This document shows, piece by piece, positions 1-9,800 of a stretch of 64,000 bases of DNA. Origin of the DNA: Lysobacter_K koreensis (GTDB taxonomy: Bacteria > Pseudomonadota > Gammaproteobacteria > Xanthomonadales > Xanthomonadaceae); assembly GCF_042677045.1 (NCBI RefSeq), contig NZ_JBHTIH010000002.1, positions 930,001 to 994,000 on the forward strand, written 5' to 3'. Each line of letters begins with the position of its first letter. The stretch's first letter is position 1. The position numbers and the translations under genes were made by a program. The notes below the pieces were generated by a model. That model saw nothing but the letters and a program-made list of their open reading frames with translations, searched no databases and was not told where the DNA came from.

Positions 1-44
1 CCTAGAATCGACTCACCACGGACCCGTGGTTCACGGAGGCGAGC

Positions 45-785
45 ATGGAATCACGCGTTGCACTGGTCACCGGCGGCACCGGCGGCATCGGCACCTCGAT
101 CGTCAAGCGATTGGCCCAGATGGGGCACAAGGTGGCCACCAACTTCCGCGACGAGGCCAAGGGCCGCGCGTGGCAGGCACAGATGCAGGCCGAGGGCATC
201 GAGGTCGCGATCGCGCAAGGCGATGTGTCCGATGCCGACAACGCCGAGGCGATGGTGCGCGAGATCGAGCGCCAGCTCGGTCCGGTCGACATCCTGGTCA
301 ACAACGCCGGCATCACCCGCGACACCACCTTCCACCGGATGACGCCGCAGCAGTGGAACGACGTCATCTGCACCAACCTCAATTCGGTGTTCAACGTCAC
401 CCGCCCGGTGATCGAGGGCATGCGCGAACGCAAGTGGGGCCGGATCATCCAGATCAGCTCGATCAACGGCCAGAAGGGCCAGTACGGCCAAGCCAACTAC
501 GCCGCCGCGAAGGCCGGCATGCATGGCTTCACCATCTCGCTGGCGCAGGAAAACGCGAAATTCGGCATCACCGTCAACACCGTTTCACCGGGCTACATCG
601 CCACCGACATGGTGATGGCGGTGCCGGAGGACGTGCGCGCGAAGATCGTCGCCCAGATCCCGACCGGGCGCCTGGGCACGCCGGAGGAAATCGCGTACGC
701 GGTGAGTTTCTTCATCCCCGACGAGGCCGGCTGGATCACCGGCGCCAACCTGTCGGCCAACGGCGGCCAGTACATGGGTTGGTAG
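45..785 (+). CDS. phbB: Acetoacetyl-CoA reductase (SDR family)
   Basis: NADPH-dependent reduction of acetoacetyl-CoA to (R)-3-hydroxybutyryl-CoA, the second step of polyhydroxybutyrate synthesis in the cytosol. The 246-residue length is normal for the family. Visible short-chain dehydrogenase marks are the N-terminal TGGTGGIG nucleotide-binding loop (about residues 9-16), NNAG at 86-89, the catalytic Ser near 138-139, and the YxxxK pair Tyr152/Lys156. The ATG is chosen because GGAGG at 35-39 lies five bases upstream. phaR follows at 1018, which supports a PHB role rather than a generic 3-oxoacyl-ACP reductase (FabG), the main alternative. No PHA synthase gene is in the window. Confidence 0.88.
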   Translation: MESRVALVTGGTGGIGTSIVKRLAQMGHKVATNFRDEAKGRAWQAQMQAEGIEVAIAQGDVSDADNAEAMVREIERQLGPVDILVNNAGITRDTTFHRMTPQQWNDVICTNLNSVFNVTRPVIEGMRERKWGRIIQISSINGQKGQYGQANYAAAKAGMHGFTISLAQENAKFGITVNTVSPGYIATDMVMAVPEDVRAKIVAQIPTGRLGTPEEIAYAVSFFIPDEAGWITGANLSANGGQYMGW

Positions 786-1017
786 GCCGCGCGCCTGGGC
801 GGCGCCCTATCGGCGCCGCATGGATGGGCTGCATGCATGGACAACCAGGCGAGGCATGGATGCCGACCGGCAGTGGCCACGGAAGGCACAGCGCCGTCTC
901 GAAACCTCACCGAAACTGAAGCGCTCAGGCAGGCTCGCAAGGGCGCCGGCACGCGAGTTGCAAGCGTCTTCGGGCTGCGCCATGCTGCAAGGCACCACGA
1001 TTTAGAGCAACCGCTCG

Positions 1018-1509
1018 ATGGCCTCGATCCGCGTCATCAAGAAGTATCCGAACCGGCGCCTCTACGACACCGAGATCTCCAGCTACATCACGATCGAGGA
1101 CGTGCGGCAGCTGATCGTCGACGGGGAATCGTTCGAGGTAAAGGACGCGCGCTCGGGCGAGGACCTGACCCGGCAGGTGCTGCTGCAGATCATTGCCGAG
1201 CACGAACAGGACGGCGAGCCGATGCTATCGACGCAGCTGCTCAGCCAGATCATCCGCTTCTACGGCGACTCGCTGCAGGGCTTCATGGGCAGCTACCTCG
1301 AGCGATCGATGCAGATCTTCCTCGACCAGCAGCAACAGTTCCGCAGCCAGATCGGCGGCGTGCTCGGGCAGACGCCGTGGGCGCTGATGAACCAGCTGAC
1401 CGAACGCAACCTGACGATGTGGAAAGAGTTCCAGCAGAACCTGTCGGGCAGCGTCGGGCAGAGCCCGGGAGCCGGCAAGCCGCGCAATGACGCCAAGCGC
1501 GAACGCTGA
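1018..1509 (+). CDS. phaR: Polyhydroxyalkanoate synthesis repressor PhaR
   Basis: Transcriptional repressor that senses PHA granules and controls phasin and PHA genes. The 163-residue protein starts with the typical PHB/PHA accumulation regulator DNA-binding domain (KKYPNRRLYDTE near residues 7-18, ITIEDV, EDLTRQVLLQII). A PHB_acc segment rich in Gln and aromatic residues follows (about 70-140), and the C-terminus is short and polar. The gene lies 232 bases after phbB on the same strand. No strong Shine-Dalgarno is visible before the ATG. A bidirectional terminator follows directly. The family assignment is clear from the N-terminal domain. Confidence 0.9.
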   Translation: MASIRVIKKYPNRRLYDTEISSYITIEDVRQLIVDGESFEVKDARSGEDLTRQVLLQIIAEHEQDGEPMLSTQLLSQIIRFYGDSLQGFMGSYLERSMQIFLDQQQQFRSQIGGVLGQTPWALMNQLTERNLTMWKEFQQNLSGSVGQSPGAGKPRNDAKRER

Positions 1510-1530
1510 ACCCGCATCGCTGGCGGGCCA

Positions 1531-1564
1531 CAACAAAAAGCCGGCGCGAGCCGGCTTTTTGTTG
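1531..1564. terminator. Bidirectional rho-independent terminator
   Basis: A perfect GC hairpin (stem AAGCCGGC/GCCGGCTT, loop GCGA, 1538-1557) is flanked by an A-run on the left and a T-run on the right. It can therefore stop both phaR (+) and the convergent M48 peptidase gene (-). Confidence 0.9.
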
Positions 1565-1646
1565 TTTTTACGCAGCGCGGCAACGCGCTCCCGCCATCGC
1601 CGCGGGTCGGGCGCATCCGGCCGCCACCCGCGTGCGCCACCAGCGC

Positions 1647-2573
1647 CTACTTCAGCGCGGGCTGCCCCTGGCAGTATTTCTGGTAGAACGCCTCCGCCTG
1701 CGGCATCAGCGACTGCAGGGTCTGGATGCGGTTCGCCGGATCCGGGTGGGTCGAAGCAAATTCGGGCGGACGCTCGCCACCGCCGAGTTCGGACATGCGC
1801 TGCCAAAGGGGGATCGCCTCGCGCGGGTTGAAGCAGGCCGCCGCGGCGAGCATCAGCCCGACCTTGTCGGCCTGGGTTTCGTGGTTGCGGCCGTACGGCA
1901 GGATCAGTCCGTACTGCGCACCGGCACCCAGCGCAGCCATCACCGCCTGCTGCTGCCCCGGGTCCATGCCGCCCAGCGCGACGCCCGCGGCCATCTGCCC
2001 CATCTGCACCAGCTTCTGCTGCGCCATGCGCTGCGAACCGTGGCGCAGCAACGCGTGGGCGATCTCGTGGCCCATCACCACCGCCATCGCGTCCTGATTC
2101 TGCGCGATCGGCAGCAAACCGGTGTACACCGCCATCTGGCCGCCCGGCAGGCAGAACGCGTTGGCGTCCTCGGACTGGATCACCGCCACGTCCCACTGGA
2201 AGCCCTGGTAGTCGGTCGGCGCGGCCTGCTGGTTCATCGCGGCCAGGTCGGCGGTGACCTGCGGGACCTTGGTCACCAGGCGGTTGGCGATCTGCCGGAT
2301 CTGCTGGCTGACCTGCGCGTCGGCCGGCAGCAGCGCGCCCTGGGCATTGGCATCGCCCAGCACCTGCTGGAATGCCTGCGCACCCAGCTGCACCTCCTCT
2401 TCGGCAGAGGCGCCGTAGTGGGCCTTCTCGCCGGTGTACGGGTCGGTCTTGGCGCTGCCGAACCACGACCACGCCGCGTAGCCCGCGAACAGCAGCAGGA
2501 TCCACCAGCGCACCCCGCCGAAGCCGCGTCGCGGCCCGCCCTGCCTTGCCCCGCCCATTGGATCCACCCTCAT
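1647..2573 (-). CDS. M48 family membrane-anchored metalloprotease
   Basis: Predicted zinc endopeptidase of the M48 (HtpX/Oma1/BepA-like) group, 308 residues. One transmembrane segment lies near residues 22-35. A conserved region with CLPGG and MAVYTGLL precedes the zinc motif HEIAH at 169-173, with third-ligand candidate HETQADKVG (Glu232). The C-terminus carries STHPDPANRI, usual in this family. The start at 2573 is preferred over longer reading because AAGGAG lies about seven bases upstream. The catalytic domain should face the periplasm. A role in envelope quality control is a family-based inference. Confidence 0.87.
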   Translation of the reverse strand: MRVDPMGGARQGGPRRGFGGVRWWILLLFAGYAAWSWFGSAKTDPYTGEKAHYGASAEEEVQLGAQAFQQVLGDANAQGALLPADAQVSQQIRQIANRLVTKVPQVTADLAAMNQQAAPTDYQGFQWDVAVIQSEDANAFCLPGGQMAVYTGLLPIAQNQDAMAVVMGHEIAHALLRHGSQRMAQQKLVQMGQMAAGVALGGMDPGQQQAVMAALGAGAQYGLILPYGRNHETQADKVGLMLAAAACFNPREAIPLWQRMSELGGGERPPEFASTHPDPANRIQTLQSLMPQAEAFYQKYCQGQPALK

Positions 2574-2628
2574 TTGCGCGCTCCTTGTTGCCCAGTTGCC
2601 AGTCGCGTAAGCCACCGGCTCGCGCAAC

Positions 2629-4470
2629 TCAGATATCGCGCACCACCCGGAAGCCGACGCGCGAATTGGTGGTGTCGGCGTCGCTGCCCAGGCGCCACGC
2701 CGATCGGGTCTGCGCGGGCGAACTCGCCCACGAGCCACCCCGAACCACCCGCGTGCGGCAGCCGGGGTTCACCCAAGCCTCGCCGTCATCGGGGGCGCGC
2801 CGGTAGCCGTCGTGCCAGCAGTCCGCGACCCATTCGCTGACATTGCCTGCCAGGTCGTGAAGGCCGTATCGATTCGGTTGGTACGCGCCTACCGCGGCCG
2901 GGCCCCAGGCACCGTCGTCATACCCGGCGAACGCATTGCGCCAGTTGCGGCCACTGGGCGATTTTTCGCGCGCGCCGGTGAAGTTGCCCGCGCGCGGCGG
3001 CGGCCCGCCGTCGCCCCACGGGAAGCGGCTCGCCGTTCCGGCGCGCAGCGCGTACTCGAACTCAGCCTCGCTGGGCACGCGATACCGCTGGCCGGTCTGC
3101 TTCGACAACCACTCCGCGTACGCGGTCGCGTCCTTGGCGCTGACATGCACCACCGGCTGGTCGTCGCCGGCCGGGTTGCCGGCGTAGTCCGAACGCCAGT
3201 CGACGCCGCTGCGGCGCACCAGGTTGCCACTGCGCTCGTCGTACGCGGTCGAGTAGCCGCGCCGGGTCGCGCGCGGGCAGTGGCCGCTGGCGGTGACGAA
3301 GCGACGGAACTGGTCGACCGTGACCTCGGTGCGCGACATCGCAAAACCGCGATCGAAGCGCAGGTTGCGCGCGGGTCGCTCGGCGTCGGTCGCGTCCGGT
3401 TCGTCCGCCGGCGCGCCCATGCGGAACGCGCCATGCGGCACCACCACCATCTGCGGGCCGCGGCCGCCGCCGACGAGCCCGTCGGTGAACACTTGGCCGG
3501 GACGGAACAGGCCGTAGTGCACCGCCAAGTCGATGCGTTCGCGCAGTTCGGCCGCGGCCGGGTCGCCGCTGGGCGCGATCCGCAGCAGCCCGGCGAGGTG
3601 CTGGCGTGCGTCGTCGATGCCGTTGGCGCGCATCAGCGCGGCGATGCCCAGGTCGCGCAGGTCGCCGATGCGGGCCGTGCGTTGCCGCGCGATCCGCGCG
3701 CGCGCGTAGGCCACGGTGTCGATGCCAGGCCGCACCTTGTCCGCCGACGCCAGCCAGCGCTGCGCGCCGGCGAAGTCGTCCTTGCCGGCGGCGACTTCCG
3801 CGCGCCGGATCAGCGCGCTCTCGGCCGCGGCCAGCCCCTGATTGGCGCGCGCGTCGCCAGGCCGCAGGCGCAACGCCTCGCGGAACCGCGCCAGCGCGCC
3901 GCCCTTGCCAGCCTCGCCGATGCGGCCGGCGTTCAATTCGGCTTCGCCCAGTCGGTTGGCGCGTTGCGCCTGGTCGACGATCTCGAGCCGGTCCAGGTAC
4001 TCGACCACGGCCTCGTCGTCAGTGGCCACGACCCGCGCCACCGCTGCCACTTCGTGCGCGCGACGCAACGACAGCGGGTCGTCGTCGATGGCCGCCAGCG
4101 CGGCTTCGCCCTGCGCCAGCAACCCGCGCAACGCGGCGGCGAAGCCTTCGGCCAGCGACGGATCCTCCGGCGCATGCGCGCGCAACGCGAGGTAGATCGG
4201 CAGGGCGGCGCCGGGTTCACCAAACAGCTTGCCGGCCTCCACCGCGGCCGCGGCCTGCCGCTTGAGTTGCGCGGTATTGGCGTCGGTGACCTCGACCGCC
4301 GGCGCGCGCCACGCGGGCACCGGGGAAACGGCCTGGTCGGCACTGATCGTGACCTGCGGCAGGCGTGCGCCATCGGCCGCACCGTCGGCCGCGGTCCCCA
4401 CCGCTGGCTCGCGCTTGCACGCGGCCATCACGCATACCAATGTCAGCCCCGCTATGACTGTGCCGCGCAA
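2629..4470 (-). CDS. SUMF1/formylglycine-generating-enzyme domain lipoprotein
   Basis: 613-residue predicted lipoprotein. A TTG start at 4470 follows a GGGAGG ribosome site and gives a short hydrophobic signal ending in the lipobox-like MAAC (Cys18). No ATG or GTG in frame fits the signal as well. The middle (about 60-340) is alanine-rich helical sequence resembling TPR-type repeats. The C-terminal third is an FGE-sulfatase (SUMF1) domain, from VVVPHGAFRMG through TEVTVDQF to RVVRGGSW and GFRVV. Most bacterial proteins of this architecture lack proven formylglycine-generating activity, so the enzyme function is uncertain. It is divergent from rnd with 76 bases between them. Confidence 0.8.
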   Translation of the reverse strand: MRGTVIAGLTLVCVMAACKREPAVGTAADGAADGARLPQVTISADQAVSPVPAWRAPAVEVTDANTAQLKRQAAAAVEAGKLFGEPGAALPIYLALRAHAPEDPSLAEGFAAALRGLLAQGEAALAAIDDDPLSLRRAHEVAAVARVVATDDEAVVEYLDRLEIVDQAQRANRLGEAELNAGRIGEAGKGGALARFREALRLRPGDARANQGLAAAESALIRRAEVAAGKDDFAGAQRWLASADKVRPGIDTVAYARARIARQRTARIGDLRDLGIAALMRANGIDDARQHLAGLLRIAPSGDPAAAELRERIDLAVHYGLFRPGQVFTDGLVGGGRGPQMVVVPHGAFRMGAPADEPDATDAERPARNLRFDRGFAMSRTEVTVDQFRRFVTASGHCPRATRRGYSTAYDERSGNLVRRSGVDWRSDYAGNPAGDDQPVVHVSAKDATAYAEWLSKQTGQRYRVPSEAEFEYALRAGTASRFPWGDGGPPPRAGNFTGAREKSPSGRNWRNAFAGYDDGAWGPAAVGAYQPNRYGLHDLAGNVSEWVADCWHDGYRRAPDDGEAWVNPGCRTRVVRGGSWASSPAQTRSAWRLGSDADTTNSRVGFRVVRDI

Positions 4471-4546
4471 ACGTCCTCCCTGCCTCGCGGCCGCGCCCGA
4501 TGCCGGGCGTGTCGAAAGTAGGCTATTGTCGCTCGCCCCGGCAACC

Positions 4547-5683
4547 GTGTCCGCGAACCCACCGCCTGTGCCCACCTGGATCAACGACCCCGCCGAGCTG
4601 CAAGCCCGCCTGGCCGCGCGCGCCGGCCAACCCGCTCGGGTTGGGCTGGATACCGAGTTCATCCGCGAACGCACCTACTGGCCGCAACTGGCGCTGGCGC
4701 AGATCGCACTCGACGATACCTTCGGTGACCACGCCGGCGACATCCTGCTGGTCGACCCGCTGGTCCCCGGCATGGCCGATGCCTTGGCGCCACTGCTGGT
4801 CGATCCGGACGTGCTGAAGGTGATGCACAGCCCCAGCGAAGACCTGGTGGCATTCATGCACGCCTGTGGCGTGGTGCCCAAGCCGTTGTTCGACACGCAA
4901 CTTGCGGCGGCGCTGGCCGGGATCGGCGGCGGCGTGGGCTACCAGAAACTGGTCGAGCAACTTACCGGCGTCGCACTGGTCAAGGGCGAGACCCGCTCGG
5001 ACTGGCTGCGCCGTCCGCTGTCGCCGGCGCAGCTCGAGTATGCGGCCGACGACGTGCGCCACCTGTTCGAGATGCACGACGTGCTCGACGGCCTGCTCGG
5101 CCAGCTGGATCGGCGCGCCTGGATGTCCGAGGACACCGCGCGTATCGTCTTCAACGCCGAGAACGAGGCACCCGAGCGCTGGCCGCACCTGTCGATCCGC
5201 AGCGCGCAGTTCCTGGATCGCGACGCGCAACGCCGCCTGCTGCGCCTGCTGCGCTGGCGCGACGTCTATGCCCGTGACAACGACCGACCGCGCACCTGGA
5301 TCCTCGACAACGATCTTGCGGTCGCCCTGGCGCGCAACATGCCGGTCGACCTGGGCGCGCTGCAGGCGCAACTCGACGCGCACCCGAAGGCACCGCGCAA
5401 GCTCGCCAGCACGATCTGGCAGGTGCTGGCCACGCCATTGGCGGACGAGGCCGATGCGCCCGACGCCGGCGTGGCCGAGACCCGCGACAAGAACCGCCTG
5501 CGCAAGCTGCAGGACGCGGTGGCCACGCGCAGCAGCGACCTGGGCCTGCCCGACGGCGTCCTGGCCTCGCGGCGCTGGCTCGAAGCACTGCTGGACCGCG
5601 GCGAGTGGCCTGATGCCCTGTCGGGCTGGCGCCGGACCGCGCTGGAGCCGGCACTGACCCCCTTGCTCGGCGCGCAGGACTAG
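4547..5683 (+). CDS. rnd: Ribonuclease D
   Basis: 3'-5' exoribonuclease that trims tRNA precursors. The 378-residue protein shows the DEDD exonuclease domain: LDTEFIRERTY near residues 31-41, SPSEDLVAF, and DVRHLFEMHD. A helical HRDC region follows to the C-terminus. The GTG at 4547 is used; a second in-frame GTG at 4568 gives a start closer to the conserved TWI segment and is equally possible. A tRNA-Ala gene lies 40 bases downstream on the same strand, fitting for a tRNA-processing enzyme though perhaps coincidental. Confidence 0.88.
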   Translation: MSANPPPVPTWINDPAELQARLAARAGQPARVGLDTEFIRERTYWPQLALAQIALDDTFGDHAGDILLVDPLVPGMADALAPLLVDPDVLKVMHSPSEDLVAFMHACGVVPKPLFDTQLAAALAGIGGGVGYQKLVEQLTGVALVKGETRSDWLRRPLSPAQLEYAADDVRHLFEMHDVLDGLLGQLDRRAWMSEDTARIVFNAENEAPERWPHLSIRSAQFLDRDAQRRLLRLLRWRDVYARDNDRPRTWILDNDLAVALARNMPVDLGALQAQLDAHPKAPRKLASTIWQVLATPLADEADAPDAGVAETRDKNRLRKLQDAVATRSSDLGLPDGVLASRRWLEALLDRGEWPDALSGWRRTALEPALTPLLGAQD

Positions 5684-5723
5684 CGCTGCCTCCGCGCCGC
5701 CGCTAAACTCAACCGCGTTTCAT

Positions 5724-5799
5724 GGGGCGGTAGCTCAGCTGGGAGAGCGCCACGTTCGCATCGTGGAGGTCAGGGGTTCGATCCCCCTCCGCTCCACCA
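5724..5799 (+). tRNA. tRNA-Ala (anticodon CGC)
   Basis: A complete 76-base cloverleaf including encoded CCA. The acceptor stem GGGGCGG pairs with CCGCTCC and contains the G3-U70 wobble that identifies alanine tRNAs. The D arm is GCTC/GAGC. The anticodon stem CCACG/CGTGG holds loop TTCGCAT, and the T arm AGGGG/CCCCT holds loop TTCGATC. It forms the right-hand genomic border of the downstream Rhs immunity genes. Confidence 0.97.
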
Positions 5800-5810
5800 T
5801 GAAATCCAGA

Positions 5811-5836
5811 AGCCGCGAGCAATCGCGGCTTTTTCT
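5811..5836 (+). terminator. Rho-independent terminator after tRNA-Ala
   Basis: Stem AGCCGCGA / TCGCGGCT with loop GCAA, followed by TTTTCTTT. It lies twelve bases after the tRNA CCA end. Confidence 0.88.
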
Positions 5837-5887
5837 TTGCCCCCGCGGCGGCCAGGCGAACCTGACTGACCCGTTCTTGGCCGGCTA

Positions 5888-6285
5888 TCAAGCCAACGTT
5901 GCAATCCACTTCTCGAGCGAGTCCGCTTCTTTCTCGAACCCTTCGGGCGACAGATCCCCGAGGTCGGAACTGAACACGGCAGCTGCGCTGCCTTCGTTGC
6001 TCATCAGAAAGCCCCTGCCACCGCTGTCGTCCCCGACAAAGGTGTAGCCAGGGCTGTATATCCCCACTCACAGGTCTCGTTTCTTTCCGCGAGGGATTCC
6101 GCATCGTAGACGGTGACCCCCATGGGGGTAAGAAAGCCATTGCAGGACTGGTAAAGGACTTCTAGCTGGGCCGGCAGCCCATGCGCGAACTCTTCGCGGA
6201 CCGACTCGACCACCGCAGCGGAAGCAGGTGCCGTGGCCACGTTTAGTCGAACGAGATTTGAAATGTCCATCGCTATGTCCGGCAT
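5888..6285 (-). pseudogene. SMI1/KNR4 (SUKH) immunity protein gene, frameshifted
   Basis: Two minus-strand reading frames join into one typical SUKH-superfamily immunity protein of about 132 residues. The first part (from ATG 6285, or the internal ATG 6270) runs through LPAQLEVLYQSCNGF and ESLAERNETCE. The homologous continuation GIYSPGYTFVGDDSGGR then GFLMSNEG lies in another frame and ends in a TGA at 5888. One base is missing near 6067-6069 (GA where a full codon is expected). As written the first frame stops at 6004 after 93 residues. It lies 95 bases downstream of the primary immunity gene of the Rhs locus, so it is probably an orphan or secondary immunity gene that has decayed. A sequencing error would also explain it. 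Confidence 0.75.
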
Positions 6286-6380
6286 CCTAGTGCCATGAAG
6301 TATTTGTACGAGCTGTTGATTGCCCGCCGCGCGCTTCCGGCGGGCACGTCAGCGCTGATCAACCAGCTGCAAGACCGCAT

Positions 6381-6791
6381 TCAAGACCCCAGGTCTCTTT
6401 CTTCTTCGGCCCATCCAATCTGAACGCACAAGCGGGCGAGATCCGCCATGAAGCGGTCTACCTCAATGCCGGGAAAAGCATATTTCTCAAGGCTCTCGCG
6501 GGTATGCGAATAGAACTCGCGACTGAGATGAAATCGCTGTTCGTCCTTGCTCATGCTGGAGAATCGATCTCGACTGAAGTTCATGTCCAGATAGAGCACA
6601 TTTTCTTTCTTCGAGTATCTCCTGGTCGTTTTTCGCTCGATGCTGTCTGCGAGGCATCTGAACACCCAAAAGATCTCGAGGTCGACCTCTCTCCAAATCG
6701 ACTCCATCTCTGGAAAGACATCAAGAAGCTCGTTGGAGATTTCGTAGACTTCCGAATCTGAGCTTGTGTCGGAACTTTTTCCCAACTTCAT
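6381..6791 (-). CDS. Putative Rhs immunity protein
   Basis: 136-residue acidic, soluble protein with no recognised domain. It starts nine bases after the Rhs stop codon, and its GAGGA ribosome site overlaps the Rhs TGA, so the two are translationally linked. That position, immediately after the polymorphic toxin tip, is where the cognate immunity gene is normally found. The sequence is rich in Glu, Asp and aromatic residues with no signal or membrane segment, as expected for neutralising a cytosolic toxin. Base composition is visibly less GC-rich than the surrounding core genes, like the toxin tip. Function is inferred from context only. Confidence 0.65.
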   Translation of the reverse strand: MKLGKSSDTSSDSEVYEISNELLDVFPEMESIWREVDLEIFWVFRCLADSIERKTTRRYSKKENVLYLDMNFSRDRFSSMSKDEQRFHLSREFYSHTRESLEKYAFPGIEVDRFMADLARLCVQIGWAEEERDLGS

Positions 6792-6800
6792 CTGCAATCC

Positions 6801-9800
6801 TCAGTGCCTGCATTTGTTGCCCGGCGGAAGGAAGCCTTTCCATGCGAGGTAGCCGGATATCTTCATCCGCTCGAGGGCGTGATTGACTTGCTTTGTTGTT
6901 CCTTCGAACACCGTTCGGTAATCAAGACTATTTCGCCGCAGCCAAGCTCCTGAGTACCGGGTCTTGGGCGTCTTTGTCTCACCGATTTTCCACAGTTCGC
7001 CGCGACGCAGATGCATGTACCCAATTGGCGTTCGCTGTCCGTACTGCATCACTGGGTACCAACCATCGCGCGAGGCGACCAAAGCATAGAGTTCATCCAG
7101 CCCTAGCGGGTCGATCCACCCGAGCGTGTTGGGGGCGAACCTGTAAACGTTCTCGCCAGCTTCCAGGCCAAGGGGATCCTGTCCGATGAATTGCTCGGAC
7201 AATGGATCGTAGTAGCGATAGCGGTTGTAGTGGAGTCCGCTTTCCGGATCGAAGTACTGCCCTTGATAACGGAGCGGATTGTCTACCCGTTCCACGGACA
7301 GTTCCCGCATCGCGCCCCATGCGGTGTAACTGGCTGACCAAACCACGGCACCGCATGGGTCAGTAATCTTGGTGGGACAACCATTCGGGTCGACGTGGTA
7401 GTGATAGATCGCGGTGAACCCGGTGGCCTCGGATTCAGGCGTTGGTTGCTCCGGCTCGACGCCGGACGATGTCGTCACGTCAGCGATCGGGGAAGGCACC
7501 GTGTCGCGTAGCGGCGTCCGACCCAGCGCGATTCCAAAGCCCAGAGGCTTCGTGGCTGCGTCAGTAGTTGCTGCCGTTACCCCTGCCTCCGGTATGACAC
7601 GCGGTGGCGTTTCAGCATGATCGGCAGACTCCTCGCTGGGCCCCAGATGCGGGGAGCCCAACCCGCCTAGCCCGCCCACGCCTTGGGCCGATGCGACGAC
7701 GCGTTTGGCCTTGATGACCGGGGCATCACGCGAGAGCAGCGGCCTGAGGGAAGACAACGAGTTCGAGCGCCGGTCTTCCGGCGCGCGTTGCCGCGCACCG
7801 TGCGCGGGCGGCGTCGCTTTGCTCGCGTGCTGCCGCGGGTGATTGGGTGACTCGAAATCCGTGTCGTGCGCCACTCCTGTGCACTTCTCGATCAACGCCA
7901 GCGGCACGAAGCTGCCCGGGTAGTAGACGTACTCGCGGGCGCGCTGATGGAGGGCGTCGAGCTGCTCCTGGCGTTTCCGGGCCTCGCCCAGGTTGGCGAT
8001 GTTGCCATTCCAGATCGCTGTCCCGTCGGGGTCGTCGTTGGCCTGCTCGACTTCGCCGAGCAGCGCGTCACCGTCCCAGAAGAACCGGGTGGTGTGGGTC
8101 GGGTTGCGCTTGAACGCGCGGCGGCCAAGCGGGTCGTAACCGTACGTCGTGACCTGTCCGTTCCGCCGGCTGTCCGCGAGACGGTGGTTGGCGTCCCAGC
8201 GCAGCTGCAGCGCATCGGGATCGTCGGCGCCGCCCTGCCCGCCGCGGCGCACCAGGTCGCCGGCGCGATCGAACACGTAATGCACGCCCTCGAAACTGCC
8301 CTCGCGCGTCCACAGGACGTCGGACTCCGAATCGCCACCGACCGCGCGCCTCATCTGCACCTGCTGGATGCGCGTGTGCAGGCGGTCGCCTGCCGGGTCG
8401 TGGAGATAGCGCGCGATGCGGCCCTTCGGCTCGGTGTGCTGCAGCAGCCGGCCCATCAGGTCGTACTGATAACTGTCCTCGCCGTGCTGGCTGTCGCTGC
8501 GGCGGGCCAGGTTGCCGGCCTGGTCGTAGTCGTAGCGGGTTTCGAACAGTGGCGCGGCATCGCGCAGGACGCTTTGCGCGCTGAGCAGGTTGCGGGCGTC
8601 GTACGCGAACTGGCGCTCGACACGGGCACTGAGTTGTTCGCCGACGGTGCGGCCCAACGCGTCGCGTTGCAGGGTGATCGGCGCCTCGTCGTTGATCGCG
8701 ATCGACACGGCCTGGTCGCGCAGGTCGAAGCCGCAGACCAGCCGATTGCCTGCGGACGTCTCGCGCGCGATGCGGTTGCCGACCTCGTCGTAGCGGTGGG
8801 CGATACGGAAGCCGTCCTGCAGCTCCTCCAGCAGCTGGCCGGCCACATCAAACCTGCGCTTGACCAGCCGGTGCGGGTTGCGCAGTTCGACCAGCTGGCC
8901 GCGCTTGTCGTAGCAGAAGGTCTCGTGCAGTGGCTGGCCGGGCTGGTCGACGTCGGCCAGGGTCTTGCGGATGATGCGGCCGAGCTTGTCGGTATCGAAG
9001 CCGATGCGCTGGCCAAGCGGATCGATCGTGGCGACCAGGCGGCTGGCGGCGTCGTACTGGTAATGACGGGTCTGGCCCCAGTAGTCGATCTCCTCGACGA
9101 TGCGGCCGAGCGCGTCGCGCCGCAGCAGGTACTTCTCGCCGCGCTGGTTGGTCAGGCCGACCAGGTTTTCCTCGGTGTCGTAGTGGTACTCGACACTGTG
9201 GCCGTCGGCCTGGATGCGTTTCCCGACCTGGCCGATGCCGACGTACGTCAGCCGGGTCTGCGTGCCGGCTTCGTCCTGGTAGCGCAGCAGCTGGTCCTCG
9301 GCGTCGTACTCGCACGCGACGCTGGCGCCGCCAGGAGAATCGATGCTTAGCAGCCGGCCCTTGGCGTCGTGGTGGTAGCGCGTGACCCGACCCAGCGGGT
9401 CGGTCTGTCGGCACAGCCGGCCCAGCGCATCGTGTTCGAAGCGGCTGGCATGCCCGAGTGGATCGACGATGCCGGCCAGCTGTCCGTACCGGTCGAAGTG
9501 CAGCCCAGTGATGGCGCCACGGGCGTTGGTGTGGCTGCGCAATTGGCCGTTGGTGTCGTATTCGTAGCTGGAATTGGCGCCGAGCGGGTCGGTCTGGCGC
9601 CGCAGCAGGCCGCGCTCGTCGGTGTGCTGGCTCCAGGTTGCACCGGCCGGGTCGATGATGGCGACCAGGCGGTCGTTGTCGTCGTACTGGCTGGTCAGGG
9701 TGCTGCCGTCGGGGCGGGTCAGCTTGAGCAGGTTGCCGCGCGCGTCATACGCCATCTGCGTGCGCAGGCCCATCGGGTCGATCAGCGCGGTGGTCCGGCC

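Noticed and set aside
6295..6423. Small plus-strand ORF (42 codons) between the two immunity genes
   Set aside because: It has no ribosome site or recognisable sequence, runs against the operon and overlaps the end of the immunity gene.
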